From UBA8110 sp964597275 (lineage in GTDB: Bacteria; SAR324; NAC60-12), in the NCBI GenBank assembly GCA_964597275.1, contig CAZQXS010000055.1, positions 1-23,149 on the forward strand: DNA of 23,149 nt, in the 5' to 3' direction. The notes under the pieces were generated by a model, which searched no databases, was not told the origin of the DNA, and saw only the letters and a list, made by a program, of their open reading frames with translations. Shown here one piece after another: positions 7,466 to 14,823 of the stretch (within the stretch, counting starts at the first letter, position 1; every line of letters starts with the position of its first letter). The translations under genes and the position numbers were made by a program.

Positions 7466-8889
7466 TGAAGCGCCGTTGCAACAGCTAGTAGCCGCCGATC
7501 CTCAAAGCGCCGCCCCATGAGCTGCACACCGATCGGCAATCCGGAGGCAGTCGGTTTTCCGGGAATCGAGACTGCGGGGGTGTAGGTCAGGTTCGCCAGT
7601 ACGCTGCACAGGTCAATCAGGTACATCGTGAGCGGGTCTGCGGTTTTCTCGCCAAAGCGGAAGGGCGGCACAGGCGAGGTGGGGCCGAGGATCACATCAA
7701 ACTCGTCCAGCAGCGTCTGCACTTGGGTGCGCATCAGTTCCCGGACCTGCGTGGCGCGTCCGTAGTACTGATCGTAGTAGCCCGAACTCAGCACGAAGGT
7801 GCCCAGCATGATGCGGCGTTTCACTTCCGTGCCAAAGCCCTGCTCGCGGGAGGTCGCGTAGAGCGATTTCAGCGAGGCTTCCCGCTGCTTGCGGACCCCG
7901 TAGCGGATGCCGTCAAAGCGCCCCAAGTTGGAACTCGCTTCGGCAAAAGCAAGGGTGTAGTAGGTGGGAATGATGGATTCCAGAAACGGCAGGGATCGCT
8001 GTTCGACGACCGCACCATTTGCCCTTAGTTGTTCAGCCACTTGCAGCACGCTCTCCCGCACTTCAGGATCGAGCGAGTCGGAAGTCAGGTACTCTTCCGG
8101 GAGGCACACCCGCAAGTCCGCGAGGTCCACGGTTTCCGGGGCTTCGGCCAAGGCTTGCGTTGCCGAGGTGCTGTCCTTGGGATCGTGTCCTTGCAGAAGA
8201 TCGCAGGCGTAGCGGCAGTCCTCTGCGTTGCGGGCCAGCACTCCGATTTGGTCGAACGAGGAGCCGTAGGCGATGAGTCCGTAGCGGGAGAGGGTGCCGT
8301 AGGTCGGCTTCATTCCGGTGATGCCGCAGTAAGCCGCAGGTTGCCGCACTGAGCCTCCGGTGTCGGTTCCCAGCGCGAGCAATGCCATGCCAGCCGCCAC
8401 CGAAACCGCCGCCCCGCCGCTGCTACCGCCTGGCACATGCTCCGGGCTGTGTGGGTTGCGCGTCACGCCATAGGCCGAGCTTTCGGTGGAGCCGCCCATC
8501 GCAAACTCGTCCATGTTCGTGGTGCCGATGATGATCGCGTCCTCGGCAAGCAGCTTCTCAACGGCAGTCGCGTGATAGGGCGAGCGGTAGCCTTCCAGAA
8601 TCCGGGAGCCGCAGGTGTTGGTCAGTTCCGGGTCCGCCACGCAGATGCAATCCTTGATGGACACCGGAAGGCCCGCCAGCCGCCCCACGCTTTCTCCCGC
8701 CGCAACGCGCTGATCCACCTGCGCGGCACGAGCCAGCGCGGTTTCGCGGGAAAGCCGACTGCGGTAGGCGTTGAGTTGCGGCTCGCGTTCGTCAATGACA
8801 TCGTACACCGAAGCCATCACGGCCTCGGCCTTGACGGCTCCGGAGCGAATTTGCTCGACGAGGGCACTCAGCGGCAGGTCGGAAATCAT
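7447..8889 (-). CDS. gatA: Asp/Glu-tRNA amidotransferase subunit A (amidase)
   Basis: With the ATG at 8889 the protein has 480 residues, the normal GatA size. An upstream in-frame extension to 8985 lies inside the preceding gene and is not used. The amidase-signature triad is complete: K79 in VSIKDC, S156 in GGSSGG (cis-Ser) and S180 in TDTGGSVRQPA (nucleophile). GTTNMDEFAMG (122-132) is GatA-like rather than a general amidase motif. GatA frees ammonia from glutamine for the GatCAB complex, which converts Glu-tRNA-Gln or Asp-tRNA-Asn to the amide forms. Neither gatB nor gatC is in the window. The gene starts 5 nt after the acyl-CoA-binding protein stop, so the two are probably co-transcribed and coupled. 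The final residues (EGQNP) are encoded in an inverted-repeat arm. Confidence 0.93.
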   Translation of the reverse strand: MISDLPLSALVEQIRSGAVKAEAVMASVYDVIDEREPQLNAYRSRLSRETALARAAQVDQRVAAGESVGRLAGLPVSIKDCICVADPELTNTCGSRILEGYRSPYHATAVEKLLAEDAIIIGTTNMDEFAMGGSTESSAYGVTRNPHSPEHVPGGSSGGAAVSVAAGMALLALGTDTGGSVRQPAAYCGITGMKPTYGTLSRYGLIAYGSSFDQIGVLARNAEDCRYACDLLQGHDPKDSTSATQALAEAPETVDLADLRVCLPEEYLTSDSLDPEVRESVLQVAEQLRANGAVVEQRSLPFLESIIPTYYTLAFAEASSNLGRFDGIRYGVRKQREASLKSLYATSREQGFGTEVKRRIMLGTFVLSSGYYDQYYGRATQVRELMRTQVQTLLDEFDVILGPTSPVPPFRFGEKTADPLTMYLIDLCSVLANLTYTPAVSIPGKPTASGLPIGVQLMGRRFEDRRLLAVATALQEGQNP

Positions 8890-8894
8890 GAGCT

Positions 8895-9161
8895 TCAGGC
8901 GCCTTGCTCCTGTTCGAGCCGTTCGACGAGCGCAATGTACTCCTGCATCGCCTCGTCCTGCGCCTTGCCCTGAAGTTTCCCCCATGCGTCGTACTTGGCG
9001 CGTCCCTCGAAATCGGCAAATCCGGGGCGGTCGCCCTCAACATCGCCGACCGAGGCCTGCTTGAAGAGTGCGTAGAGTTGCAGAAGAAGGTCATTGGAGG
9101 GGCGTTTGGGCAACTTGGGTGCCCGCTCAACCGCGCTTTGGAAATCGTCTGCCAAGGCCAT
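8895..9161 (-). CDS. Acyl-CoA-binding protein
   Basis: This 88-residue protein matches the ACBP family over its whole length. It shows the four-helix pattern with LYALFKQASVGDVEGDRPG (about 30-48), then AKYDAWGKLQGKAQDEAMQEYI. The Tyr and Lys of the YALFKQ helix, and the YDAW..L segment, line the CoA and acyl pocket in known structures. It carries long-chain acyl-CoA esters in the cytoplasm. Its position just before gatA could suggest GatC, but it has none of that subunit's features. I chose the ATG at 9161 because AGAGG precedes it and because the longer frame to 9257 adds a tail not found in the family. ACBP is common in eukaryotes and patchy in bacteria. It is the first gene of the proposed ACBP-gatA-serS transcript. 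Confidence 0.93.
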   Translation of the reverse strand: MALADDFQSAVERAPKLPKRPSNDLLLQLYALFKQASVGDVEGDRPGFADFEGRAKYDAWGKLQGKAQDEAMQEYIALVERLEQEQGA

Positions 9162-9199
9162 AAAACCTCTTGGAGTGAAGGGTGAACCGGAAGCGAAAA

Positions 9200-9227
9200 A
9201 GTGTAGCAAGCCCCGCTCAATCCTCAA
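9200..9227 (-). promoter_or_regulatory. Candidate sigma-70 promoter of the ACBP-gatA cluster
   Basis: Reading the - strand, TTGAGG (9227-9222) and TACACT (9205-9200) are separated by 16 nt. Each hexamer matches the consensus at four of six positions. Transcription would begin near 9193, leaving a leader of about 32 nt to the ATG at 9161. It lies in the 157-bp divergent gap facing the histidine kinase gene. Confidence 0.45.
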
Positions 9228-9318
9228 ACCAATTCTGGCGTTCCAAAGCGTGAACAACTTCCTTGCCCCAAAGCCCTGCCGTGCATGTTTCGTGCATTGA
9301 ATTTTGGCTTACGCAAGG

Positions 9319-10650
9319 ATGCGATCAAACACGGAAATGGGCGTTAAAGCACCTCCAACCTCTCCTCTGCCACAAGCAGTCCCGGATTTTTCTGCCGAAG
9401 CTCTGGCCCAGGGCTTTGCCAGTTTCAGCGAAGCCGCCCAGCAACTCCAGGCGTACTATCAGCAGTTTGAGGCCAAGGTTGCCGCCCTCAACGAGCAGAT
9501 TGCCCGCAAGAATCAGGAACTGGAGCAAAACCTGCTCGAAAAGGACCGCGTCCAGAACTACCTCTCCAACATCCTCGAAGGCTCGGCCGTCGGCATCCTC
9601 GTCACGGACCTCGAAGGCTGCATCACTTCGGCCAATCGCACCGCGAGCCAATTGATTGGTCAGCCGGTTGATCACCTTGTCCAAACCGCATTTCGTGACG
9701 TGCTGCCCTTGGAAGTCACCCCGTGGGACGACGGCGAAGGCGCACAGCGTCAGGTTCGGGAGCATGAATTGAACCACCTGCGTGAAGGTGCACCGCCCCT
9801 GACACTCAACCTCTCGATCACCCCCATGAGCGGGGCACACGACGAAATCCTGGGGTGGATCGTCAACCTTCAGGACATCACCGAACTCAAGCAGTTTGAA
9901 GCCGAGGCCGAGCGCAAGAACCGACTCACGGGCATGGGCGAAATGGCGGCGAACGTCGCTCATCAAATCCGCAACCCGCTCGGCAGCATCGAGCTGTTCA
10001 CCACGCTCTTGCAGCAGGAGATGCCCTCGGAGCGCGCGCAAACGCTGCTTCAGCACCTTTCGGCGGCGGCGCAGAGCATGAACCAGACCGTCTCGAACTT
10101 TCTGGAGTACACCCAGCCCCAGCCGCTGCTGCTCACCGGGACTGCCGATTTGCACGAGGTTGTGCAGGAGAGTTTGAGATTTTTGGGACAATTGGTAGAG
10201 TACAACAATATCCGGGTCCACACCGACCTTCGCGCTCAAGTCCCGATGGTGCGGGGTTCTGAGGAGCGGCTCCGTCAGGTTTTCCGGAATCTGCTGCTCA
10301 ATGCCGTGCAGGCGATGGTCGAGTCGGGCGACCTCCACCTCGGTTCCTGCGAACGAACAATTGCGGATGCCGACACGCTGGCGACCTTTGGCAAGGAAGC
10401 CCAAGGTCGCGCCTCCCTTGCGGTGGTGGAAGTGGTGATCACCGACACGGGGACCGGCATGGTGCCAGAGGTGCTGGAGCAAGCCTTCGATCCGTTCTTC
10501 TCCACTCAAGAGCTTGGAGCCGGGCTGGGGCTGGCGATTGTGCGGAACATCCTTGAGGCCCACGGCGCCACCATCGCCATTGACAGCACGCCCGACTCCG
10601 GAACCCATGTGACCGTGCGCATTCCACAGTTTGTGCCGACGGTGGACTGA
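9319..10650 (+). CDS. PAS-domain sensor histidine kinase, NtrB/FlrB-like
   Basis: Numbered from the ATG at 9319. A helical coiled-coil stretch (about 35-80, QQFEAKVAALNEQIARKNQ) leads into a PAS domain (about 82-190). The HisKA helix reads MAANVAHQIRNPLGSIELF with H215 as phospho-acceptor. The ATP-binding domain has the N box NLLLNAVQAM (N324, N328), the G1 box DTGTGM (376-381) and GAGLGLAI (400-407). No membrane segment is seen, so it should be cytoplasmic, as in NtrB and FlrB. It would phosphorylate the sigma-54 activator encoded 43 bp downstream. The start is uncertain: TTG 9304, ATG 9319 and ATG 9337 all fit and none has a convincing ribosome-binding site. What the PAS domain senses is unknown. 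Confidence 0.9.
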   Translation: MRSNTEMGVKAPPTSPLPQAVPDFSAEALAQGFASFSEAAQQLQAYYQQFEAKVAALNEQIARKNQELEQNLLEKDRVQNYLSNILEGSAVGILVTDLEGCITSANRTASQLIGQPVDHLVQTAFRDVLPLEVTPWDDGEGAQRQVREHELNHLREGAPPLTLNLSITPMSGAHDEILGWIVNLQDITELKQFEAEAERKNRLTGMGEMAANVAHQIRNPLGSIELFTTLLQQEMPSERAQTLLQHLSAAAQSMNQTVSNFLEYTQPQPLLLTGTADLHEVVQESLRFLGQLVEYNNIRVHTDLRAQVPMVRGSEERLRQVFRNLLLNAVQAMVESGDLHLGSCERTIADADTLATFGKEAQGRASLAVVEVVITDTGTGMVPEVLEQAFDPFFSTQELGAGLGLAIVRNILEAHGATIAIDSTPDSGTHVTVRIPQFVPTVD

Positions 10651-10693
10651 ACCGGACGACAACAACCGTCTTGCAGAGACCAAAGAGAACTCC

Positions 10694-12160
10694 ATGAATC
10701 CCATCCTGATCGTTGATGACGAAGTCGAAATGCGCATCGCCATGTCGGAGACGCTGAAGCACTGCGGCTACCCCGTGGAACTTTCGCACAACGCCATTGA
10801 CGCGCTGAAGAAGGTCAAGGAGAACGACTACTCACTGGTCATCACCGACATGACCATGCCCAAGCGCAGTGGGCTGGAACTGCTCAAGGACATCAAGCAG
10901 CTTGACCCGTCCAAGGCGGTGATCATGGTCACGGCCTACGGGACCGTGCAGACGGCGGTGGAGGCGATGAAGGTGGGCGCGTTCGATTATGTGCTGAAGC
11001 CCTTCAACTTCGACACTTTCGCGTTTGTGGTCGAGCGGGCGTTGAACTTCCGGGAACACACCGGACCCATGACGCAAAGCGCGGCTCCGGCTCCCAAGAA
11101 ATCCGGGGGCAGCGAGAGCTACAAGGACATCGTCACGCAGAATCAGGAGATGCTCAACCTGCTGGAAGTCACCCGCAACATCTCCAAGGCGAAGGCTCCC
11201 GTCCTGATCCAGAGCGAGAGCGGCACCGGCAAGGAACTGCTCGCCCGCTTCATCCACCTCAATTCCGACCGCGCCAACAAGCCCTTTGTCGCCATCAACT
11301 GCGCCGCACTGCCGGACACCCTGCTGGAGAGCGAGCTGTTCGGCTACAAGAAAGGCGCGTTCACGGGCGCAAACACCGACCACCGAGGGAAGTTCGAGCA
11401 GGCGCACACGGGGTCCATCCTGCTGGACGAGATCAGCGAGATGGCGCTTCCGCTTCAGGCGAAGCTGTTGCGCGTGTTGCAGGAGTACGAGATTGACAAG
11501 GTGGGCGGCGACCGTCCCGTCAGCATTGATGTCCGGGTGATCGCCACCACCAACCGCGAAATGCTACAGATGATCGAGTCCGGGAAATTCCGGGAAGACC
11601 TCTACTTCCGCCTCAACGTGATTCCGCTCGCCCTGCCGCCGTTGCGCGACCGCAAGGACGACATCCACATCCTCGTGGACCACTTCCTCGACAAGCACGC
11701 CCGCATCAACGGGCGGGACAAGCCCGTGATCACGCAAGAGGCGATGGACATGTTCATGCACTACAACTGGCGGGGCAACGTCCGGGAGTTGGAGAATGTG
11801 GTCGAACGCGCCCTGCTGCTCTGCAACGGCAAGGAGGTGCAGCCCCACAACCTGCTCATGCACTCCCAAACCGGACAGGGTTCGCTGAACGCCGACCTTG
11901 CCGCCGCCGTCTCTCCCAACGCTTCGGTGTCCGGTACGCCTGCGACCCTGCCGACCAGCAACGGCTCTGCACTCGGCATCGAGGTGGGGATGTCCATGAA
12001 GGAAGCAGAAAAGAAGCTCATCTTTGAAACCCTCCGGGAGACCAAGGGCAACCGCACCAAGGCCGCGCAAATGCTCGGCATCAGCATCCGCACCCTGCGC
12101 AACAAGCTCAACGAATACCGCGCCGACGGGGAGGAGTTCGACTTCGATTCCGGGGAGTAG
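10694..12160 (+). CDS. Sigma-54-dependent response regulator, NtrC/FlrC-like
   Basis: This 488-residue protein has three classic parts. The receiver (1-120) has D8 and D9, phospho-acceptor D52, T80 and K102. The AAA+ domain (about 145-380) has Walker A SGTGKE (176-181), the sigma-54 contact loop GAFTGA (221-226), Walker B LLDE (243-246), and RGNVRELENVV (360-370) towards its end. A Fis-type helix-turn-helix follows (about 450-474, GNRTKAAQMLGISIRTLRNKL). It would hydrolyse ATP to open sigma-54 promoters after phosphorylation by the upstream kinase. The C-terminal GISIRTLRNKLNEYR is typical of flagellar FlrC/FleR regulators, but no flagellar genes are nearby. I chose the ATG at 10694, preceded by GAGA; the frame extends upstream to 10631 but that part overlaps the kinase end and has no homology. 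Confidence 0.95.
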   Translation: MNPILIVDDEVEMRIAMSETLKHCGYPVELSHNAIDALKKVKENDYSLVITDMTMPKRSGLELLKDIKQLDPSKAVIMVTAYGTVQTAVEAMKVGAFDYVLKPFNFDTFAFVVERALNFREHTGPMTQSAAPAPKKSGGSESYKDIVTQNQEMLNLLEVTRNISKAKAPVLIQSESGTGKELLARFIHLNSDRANKPFVAINCAALPDTLLESELFGYKKGAFTGANTDHRGKFEQAHTGSILLDEISEMALPLQAKLLRVLQEYEIDKVGGDRPVSIDVRVIATTNREMLQMIESGKFREDLYFRLNVIPLALPPLRDRKDDIHILVDHFLDKHARINGRDKPVITQEAMDMFMHYNWRGNVRELENVVERALLLCNGKEVQPHNLLMHSQTGQGSLNADLAAAVSPNASVSGTPATLPTSNGSALGIEVGMSMKEAEKKLIFETLRETKGNRTKAAQMLGISIRTLRNKLNEYRADGEEFDFDSGE

Positions 12161-12172
12161 CCCGGCGTTCCC

Positions 12173-13117
12173 GTGCGCGATTCTCCGGCCTCCACCTCCC
12201 CGACTTCCTCCAGCTTCTCCACAGGCGTCGTCCTTCGGCGCACCCGCAGCTTCTACTACGTGGACCTCGGACAGGCCGAACCCCGGCTCTGCCGCATCCG
12301 GAGCAATCTTTTTCAGGACAACGCTGCCGAAGCCCGTGTTGCGGTCGGAGATGCCGTTGGGGTCGAGCCGGACGCGGCGGAAGACGCAGGCTGGATCCGC
12401 GAGGTGCAGCCTCGGAAAAGCCGCCTCGCCCGCCGCTCCCGCGAAGGGCTTCCCGAGCAAACACTCGTCGCCAACGCCGAACAACTGCTCATCGTCGCCG
12501 CGCTGAAACGCCCGGAATTTCGGCATGGCGTGGTGGACCGCCTCATCGTCGCCGGGCTGGACGGGGGACTCGATCCGGTGATCGTCCTCAACAAGGCCGA
12601 CCTTGCCGAAACTCAGGAAACCGAAACCCTCCGGCAGCTTTACACGGGCTTGGGCTACTCCGTGCTGCTCACCAGCACGAAGCCGCCCTCCGGGTTGGAC
12701 GCGCTCCGCACCTGCCTCCAAAACCGCACCTCGGTGTTGGCCGGGCATTCCGGCGTGGGTAAATCCTCGCTGGTCAAGGCACTCTATCCGGATTGGGACA
12801 TCCGCGTGGGCGCGGTCAACGAAAAGCGCGGCAAAGGTCGGCACACCACCACGATGGCCGAGATGTTCCGTCTACCGGAAGGCGGCTACCTCGTGGACAC
12901 TCCGGGCATCCGTGAACTGGAGCCACTGGGCGTGACCCGGACCACGCTGGATCAGCACTTTGTGGAATTTGCGCCGCTGCGGATGCAGTGCCGCTTTGCG
13001 AGTTGCAGCCACCGCCACGAACCGGACTGCGCCGTGCAACAAGGGGTCGCCGACGGCGAAATCAGCGAAGTGCGCTACCGGAGCTACGTCGCATTCTGGG
13101 AGTCGCTGGAGTCCTGA
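12173..13117 (+). CDS. rsgA: Ribosome small-subunit biogenesis GTPase RsgA
   Basis: This 314-residue protein has the circularly permuted GTPase order that defines RsgA. First comes an N-terminal OB-fold (about 17-100), then G4 NKAD (140-143), G5 near 167-169, G1 GHSGVGKS (191-198), G2 T225 and G3 DTPG (242-245). A zinc knuckle follows with C273, C278, H280 and C286 in the C-x4-C-x-H-x5-C spacing seen in E. coli. It checks late 30S subunit maturation using GTP. The GTG start lies 12 nt after the regulator stop, so co-transcription is likely although the functions are unrelated. Its last 34 nt overlap the 3' end of the convergent DciA-like gene. Confidence 0.96.
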   Translation: MRDSPASTSPTSSSFSTGVVLRRTRSFYYVDLGQAEPRLCRIRSNLFQDNAAEARVAVGDAVGVEPDAAEDAGWIREVQPRKSRLARRSREGLPEQTLVANAEQLLIVAALKRPEFRHGVVDRLIVAGLDGGLDPVIVLNKADLAETQETETLRQLYTGLGYSVLLTSTKPPSGLDALRTCLQNRTSVLAGHSGVGKSSLVKALYPDWDIRVGAVNEKRGKGRHTTTMAEMFRLPEGGYLVDTPGIRELEPLGVTRTTLDQHFVEFAPLRMQCRFASCSHRHEPDCAVQQGVADGEISEVRYRSYVAFWESLES

Positions 13118-14163
13118 ACGCCCGAAACGGTTTCGGGAGTGCGGAGTTCGTCAAGAATGCGCCGCACCTGCCGTTGAGCGGGAGAGGGTGGTTTTTCCGG
13201 TTGGGGGCTGGAGGTTTCCGTGAGCGGGGCGGCCAATGCCATCGAATGCGCCAGGACGTGCTGCGCAGACGTTCCGGAACGCACCGCAAGTGCCACGCGG
13301 GAAAAACTCGCACTCGCAGCGGGGTGCTGGCACACGATTTCCGCATGGAGCCATTCCAGCCCCGGAACACGGATCAGTTCCTCACGAATCGCCTCCGACT
13401 CCACCAGCAGCACCAGCACCGCCTGCCGCTTGGAAGCACGATGGACAAAGGCGGGCGCACAACGTTGCCCAACCTCCTTCGGAAGCATACGCAACCACGC
13501 CTCGGCGAGTTCTGCAACCACTTGCTGGTCGGCCTTTACCTGTCCCAAATCCCCGACATGGCAACGAATGCGGTCCACACGCATTTCCGGGAGCAAGCGC
13601 CTGAGCAGTTTCAGGTAGCTCGGCATCTCAAACTGGATCGCCTGCGCGATGCTGCCGTCATACACCGTGACGTGCAGCACGGTTTCGCTCACCCGGAAAT
13701 TGGCGAACCCCCGGATGAGCTGCTCCTCGGCAGGGGCCAACACACGGTCCAGCCGCCCGGAAAGCGTTTTCAGCAGATGCTCCATGTCGCTGAAGTCGCG
13801 GCCTCGGATTCGCTCCAGCACCCCCAGCAGCTCCGAAGGCGGTTTCTGGGCGGCAAAACGCTGCAACCACTCTTGGGTGACGGCGAAGTTTTTGGTGACC
13901 GAAAAGTTGCGGGGAAAGGCGTTTTGTGCAAGAAAACGGTCCACCGACTCAAACCAAAGCTTGCGAAGTTTGGCGAGGACCATTAAATGATGGTGTCCCG
14001 AGGCTTTGAAAATGCCTTGCAACACCTCCGTCGCGTCCGGGGCCGATTGGTTGCGGGAGAGCGTGGTGGAGCGATAATGCCGGATACGCTGCAGGAAGCG
14101 TTTGGCCTGCACATGGTCCGGATTGGCCGGCTCGCGCTGCGTTCGGGAGGGAGTCCGGCTCAT
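13084..14163 (-). CDS. DciA/DUF721-domain protein with internal insertion and C-terminal extension
   Basis: This protein has 359 residues, whereas DciA-like DUF721 proteins are usually about 100-200. The first half of the DUF721 core is seen around 46-85 (LRKLWFESVDRFLAQNAFP, like the W-x-x-V-G-x-x-L-A-x-H-x-x-P pattern). The second half is at 155-206 (LHVTVYDGSIAQAIQF, then LLRRLLP and VDRIRCHVGDLG). Between them lies an insertion of about 65-70 mostly helical residues. The C-terminal 150 residues are unrecognised and end in a Pro/Ser/Gln-rich tail. DciA loads the replicative helicase DnaB in bacteria without DnaC, so a replication role is possible. The domain call is from pattern memory and the insertion makes it less sure. 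It is divergent from yqgE (42 bp apart) and convergent with rsgA. Confidence 0.65.
   Translation of the reverse strand: MSRTPSRTQREPANPDHVQAKRFLQRIRHYRSTTLSRNQSAPDATEVLQGIFKASGHHHLMVLAKLRKLWFESVDRFLAQNAFPRNFSVTKNFAVTQEWLQRFAAQKPPSELLGVLERIRGRDFSDMEHLLKTLSGRLDRVLAPAEEQLIRGFANFRVSETVLHVTVYDGSIAQAIQFEMPSYLKLLRRLLPEMRVDRIRCHVGDLGQVKADQQVVAELAEAWLRMLPKEVGQRCAPAFVHRASKRQAVLVLLVESEAIREELIRVPGLEWLHAEIVCQHPAASASFSRVALAVRSGTSAQHVLAHSMALAAPLTETSSPQPEKPPSPAQRQVRRILDELRTPETVSGVQDSSDSQNAT
13121..13137. terminator. Palindrome just past the rsgA stop, inside the DciA-like 3' coding end
   Basis: CCCGAAAC, one G, then GTTTCGGG form a perfect 8-bp inverted repeat starting 4 nt after the rsgA stop. It lies inside the last codons of the convergent gene. 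It could slow RNA polymerase from either side, but no T-run follows, so a termination role is only possible. Confidence 0.3.
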
Positions 14164-14205
14164 GACGACTCGATCATTTGAACCACTGCAACAAGAGAGG
14201 GTGCC

Positions 14206-14763
14206 ATGCTAACAAGTGACGTTCCGGGTTTGCTAGTCGCCCTGCCAGGGTTGCAGGACGGCTATTTCGAGAAATCCGTGGTGCTGCTGTGCAACTACGA
14301 CGCGCAGGGCGCCTTTGGGCTGGTGGTCAACCAACCCGCCTCCGCGCAGGTGAGGGAAATCCTCGCCGACGAAAGCCTTCACGAAAACCCCGCGTTTGCG
14401 TGCCCTCTGCTGCTCGGAGGTCCGGTGCAGCAGAGCCAAATGTTCTGGGCGGTCCACGGCCCCGATTACGAAACCGAAGCCACCACCGCCATTTCCGAGC
14501 AGCTCCGGCTCAGTTCCGCGCAGGAGGTCATCCGCGCCCTTGCCGAGGATCGCGGCCCCTCGCAGTACCTGCTCGGCTGTGGCTACTCCGGCTGGGGGGC
14601 CGAGCAGTTGGACCGCGAGATTCAGGAAGAGACTTGGTGGCTCGGTCCGCTCGATGCCGAAGTGGTGATGGACTTGGAGTACGAGCAACGCTGGGAATCG
14701 GCACTCCACAGCATCGGCATTGACCCCTTCACGGCCTCGTTCGTCAAGGCGGGAACCGTTTAA
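14206..14763 (+). CDS. yqgE: YqgE/AlgH family protein (DUF179)
   Basis: This 185-residue protein matches the YqgE/AlgH family across its length. It opens with the near-invariant LLVALPGLQDGYFEKSVVLL (9-28) and AFGLVVNQP (36-44), and later has LLGGPVQQSQMFW and the GYSGWGAEQLDREI segment typical of the family. The fold is known but the biochemical role is not settled; AlgH was linked to alginate regulation in Pseudomonas. It is probably cytoplasmic, with no signal peptide. AGAGAGG lies 5 nt before the ATG and supports this start. It is transcribed alone: the neighbour on the left is divergent and argA on the right is convergent, separated by a 9-bp hairpin repeat. Confidence 0.93.
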   Translation: MLTSDVPGLLVALPGLQDGYFEKSVVLLCNYDAQGAFGLVVNQPASAQVREILADESLHENPAFACPLLLGGPVQQSQMFWAVHGPDYETEATTAISEQLRLSSAQEVIRALAEDRGPSQYLLGCGYSGWGAEQLDREIQEETWWLGPLDAEVVMDLEYEQRWESALHSIGIDPFTASFVKAGTV

Positions 14764-14790
14764 GTGACGCGGCGAGCCTGAACAAGAAAC

Positions 14791-14821
14791 CGTTCGTGCC
14801 GAGCCTGTCGAAGCACGAACG
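14791..14821. repeat. Palindromic intergenic repeat between yqgE and argA, possible bidirectional terminator
   Basis: CGTTCGTGC (14791-14799) pairs perfectly with GCACGAACG (14813-14821) around a 13-nt loop, CGAGCCTGTCGAA. It fills the gap between two convergent genes. The pattern TTCGTGC..GAGC.TGTCGAA.GCACGAA resembles short palindromic intergenic repeats I recall from many unrelated GC-rich bacterial genomes. It may serve as a two-way terminator or be a REP-like element. Confidence 0.65.
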
Positions 14822-14823
14822 TC

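Noticed and set aside
8895..9161. GatC subunit upstream of gatA
   Set aside because: Position and size fit, but the sequence matches the acyl-CoA-binding protein family throughout.
9325..10743. A 472-codon open frame on the - strand
   Set aside because: It is antisense to the histidine kinase, whose H, N and G boxes are plain. No homology is seen in the antisense product.
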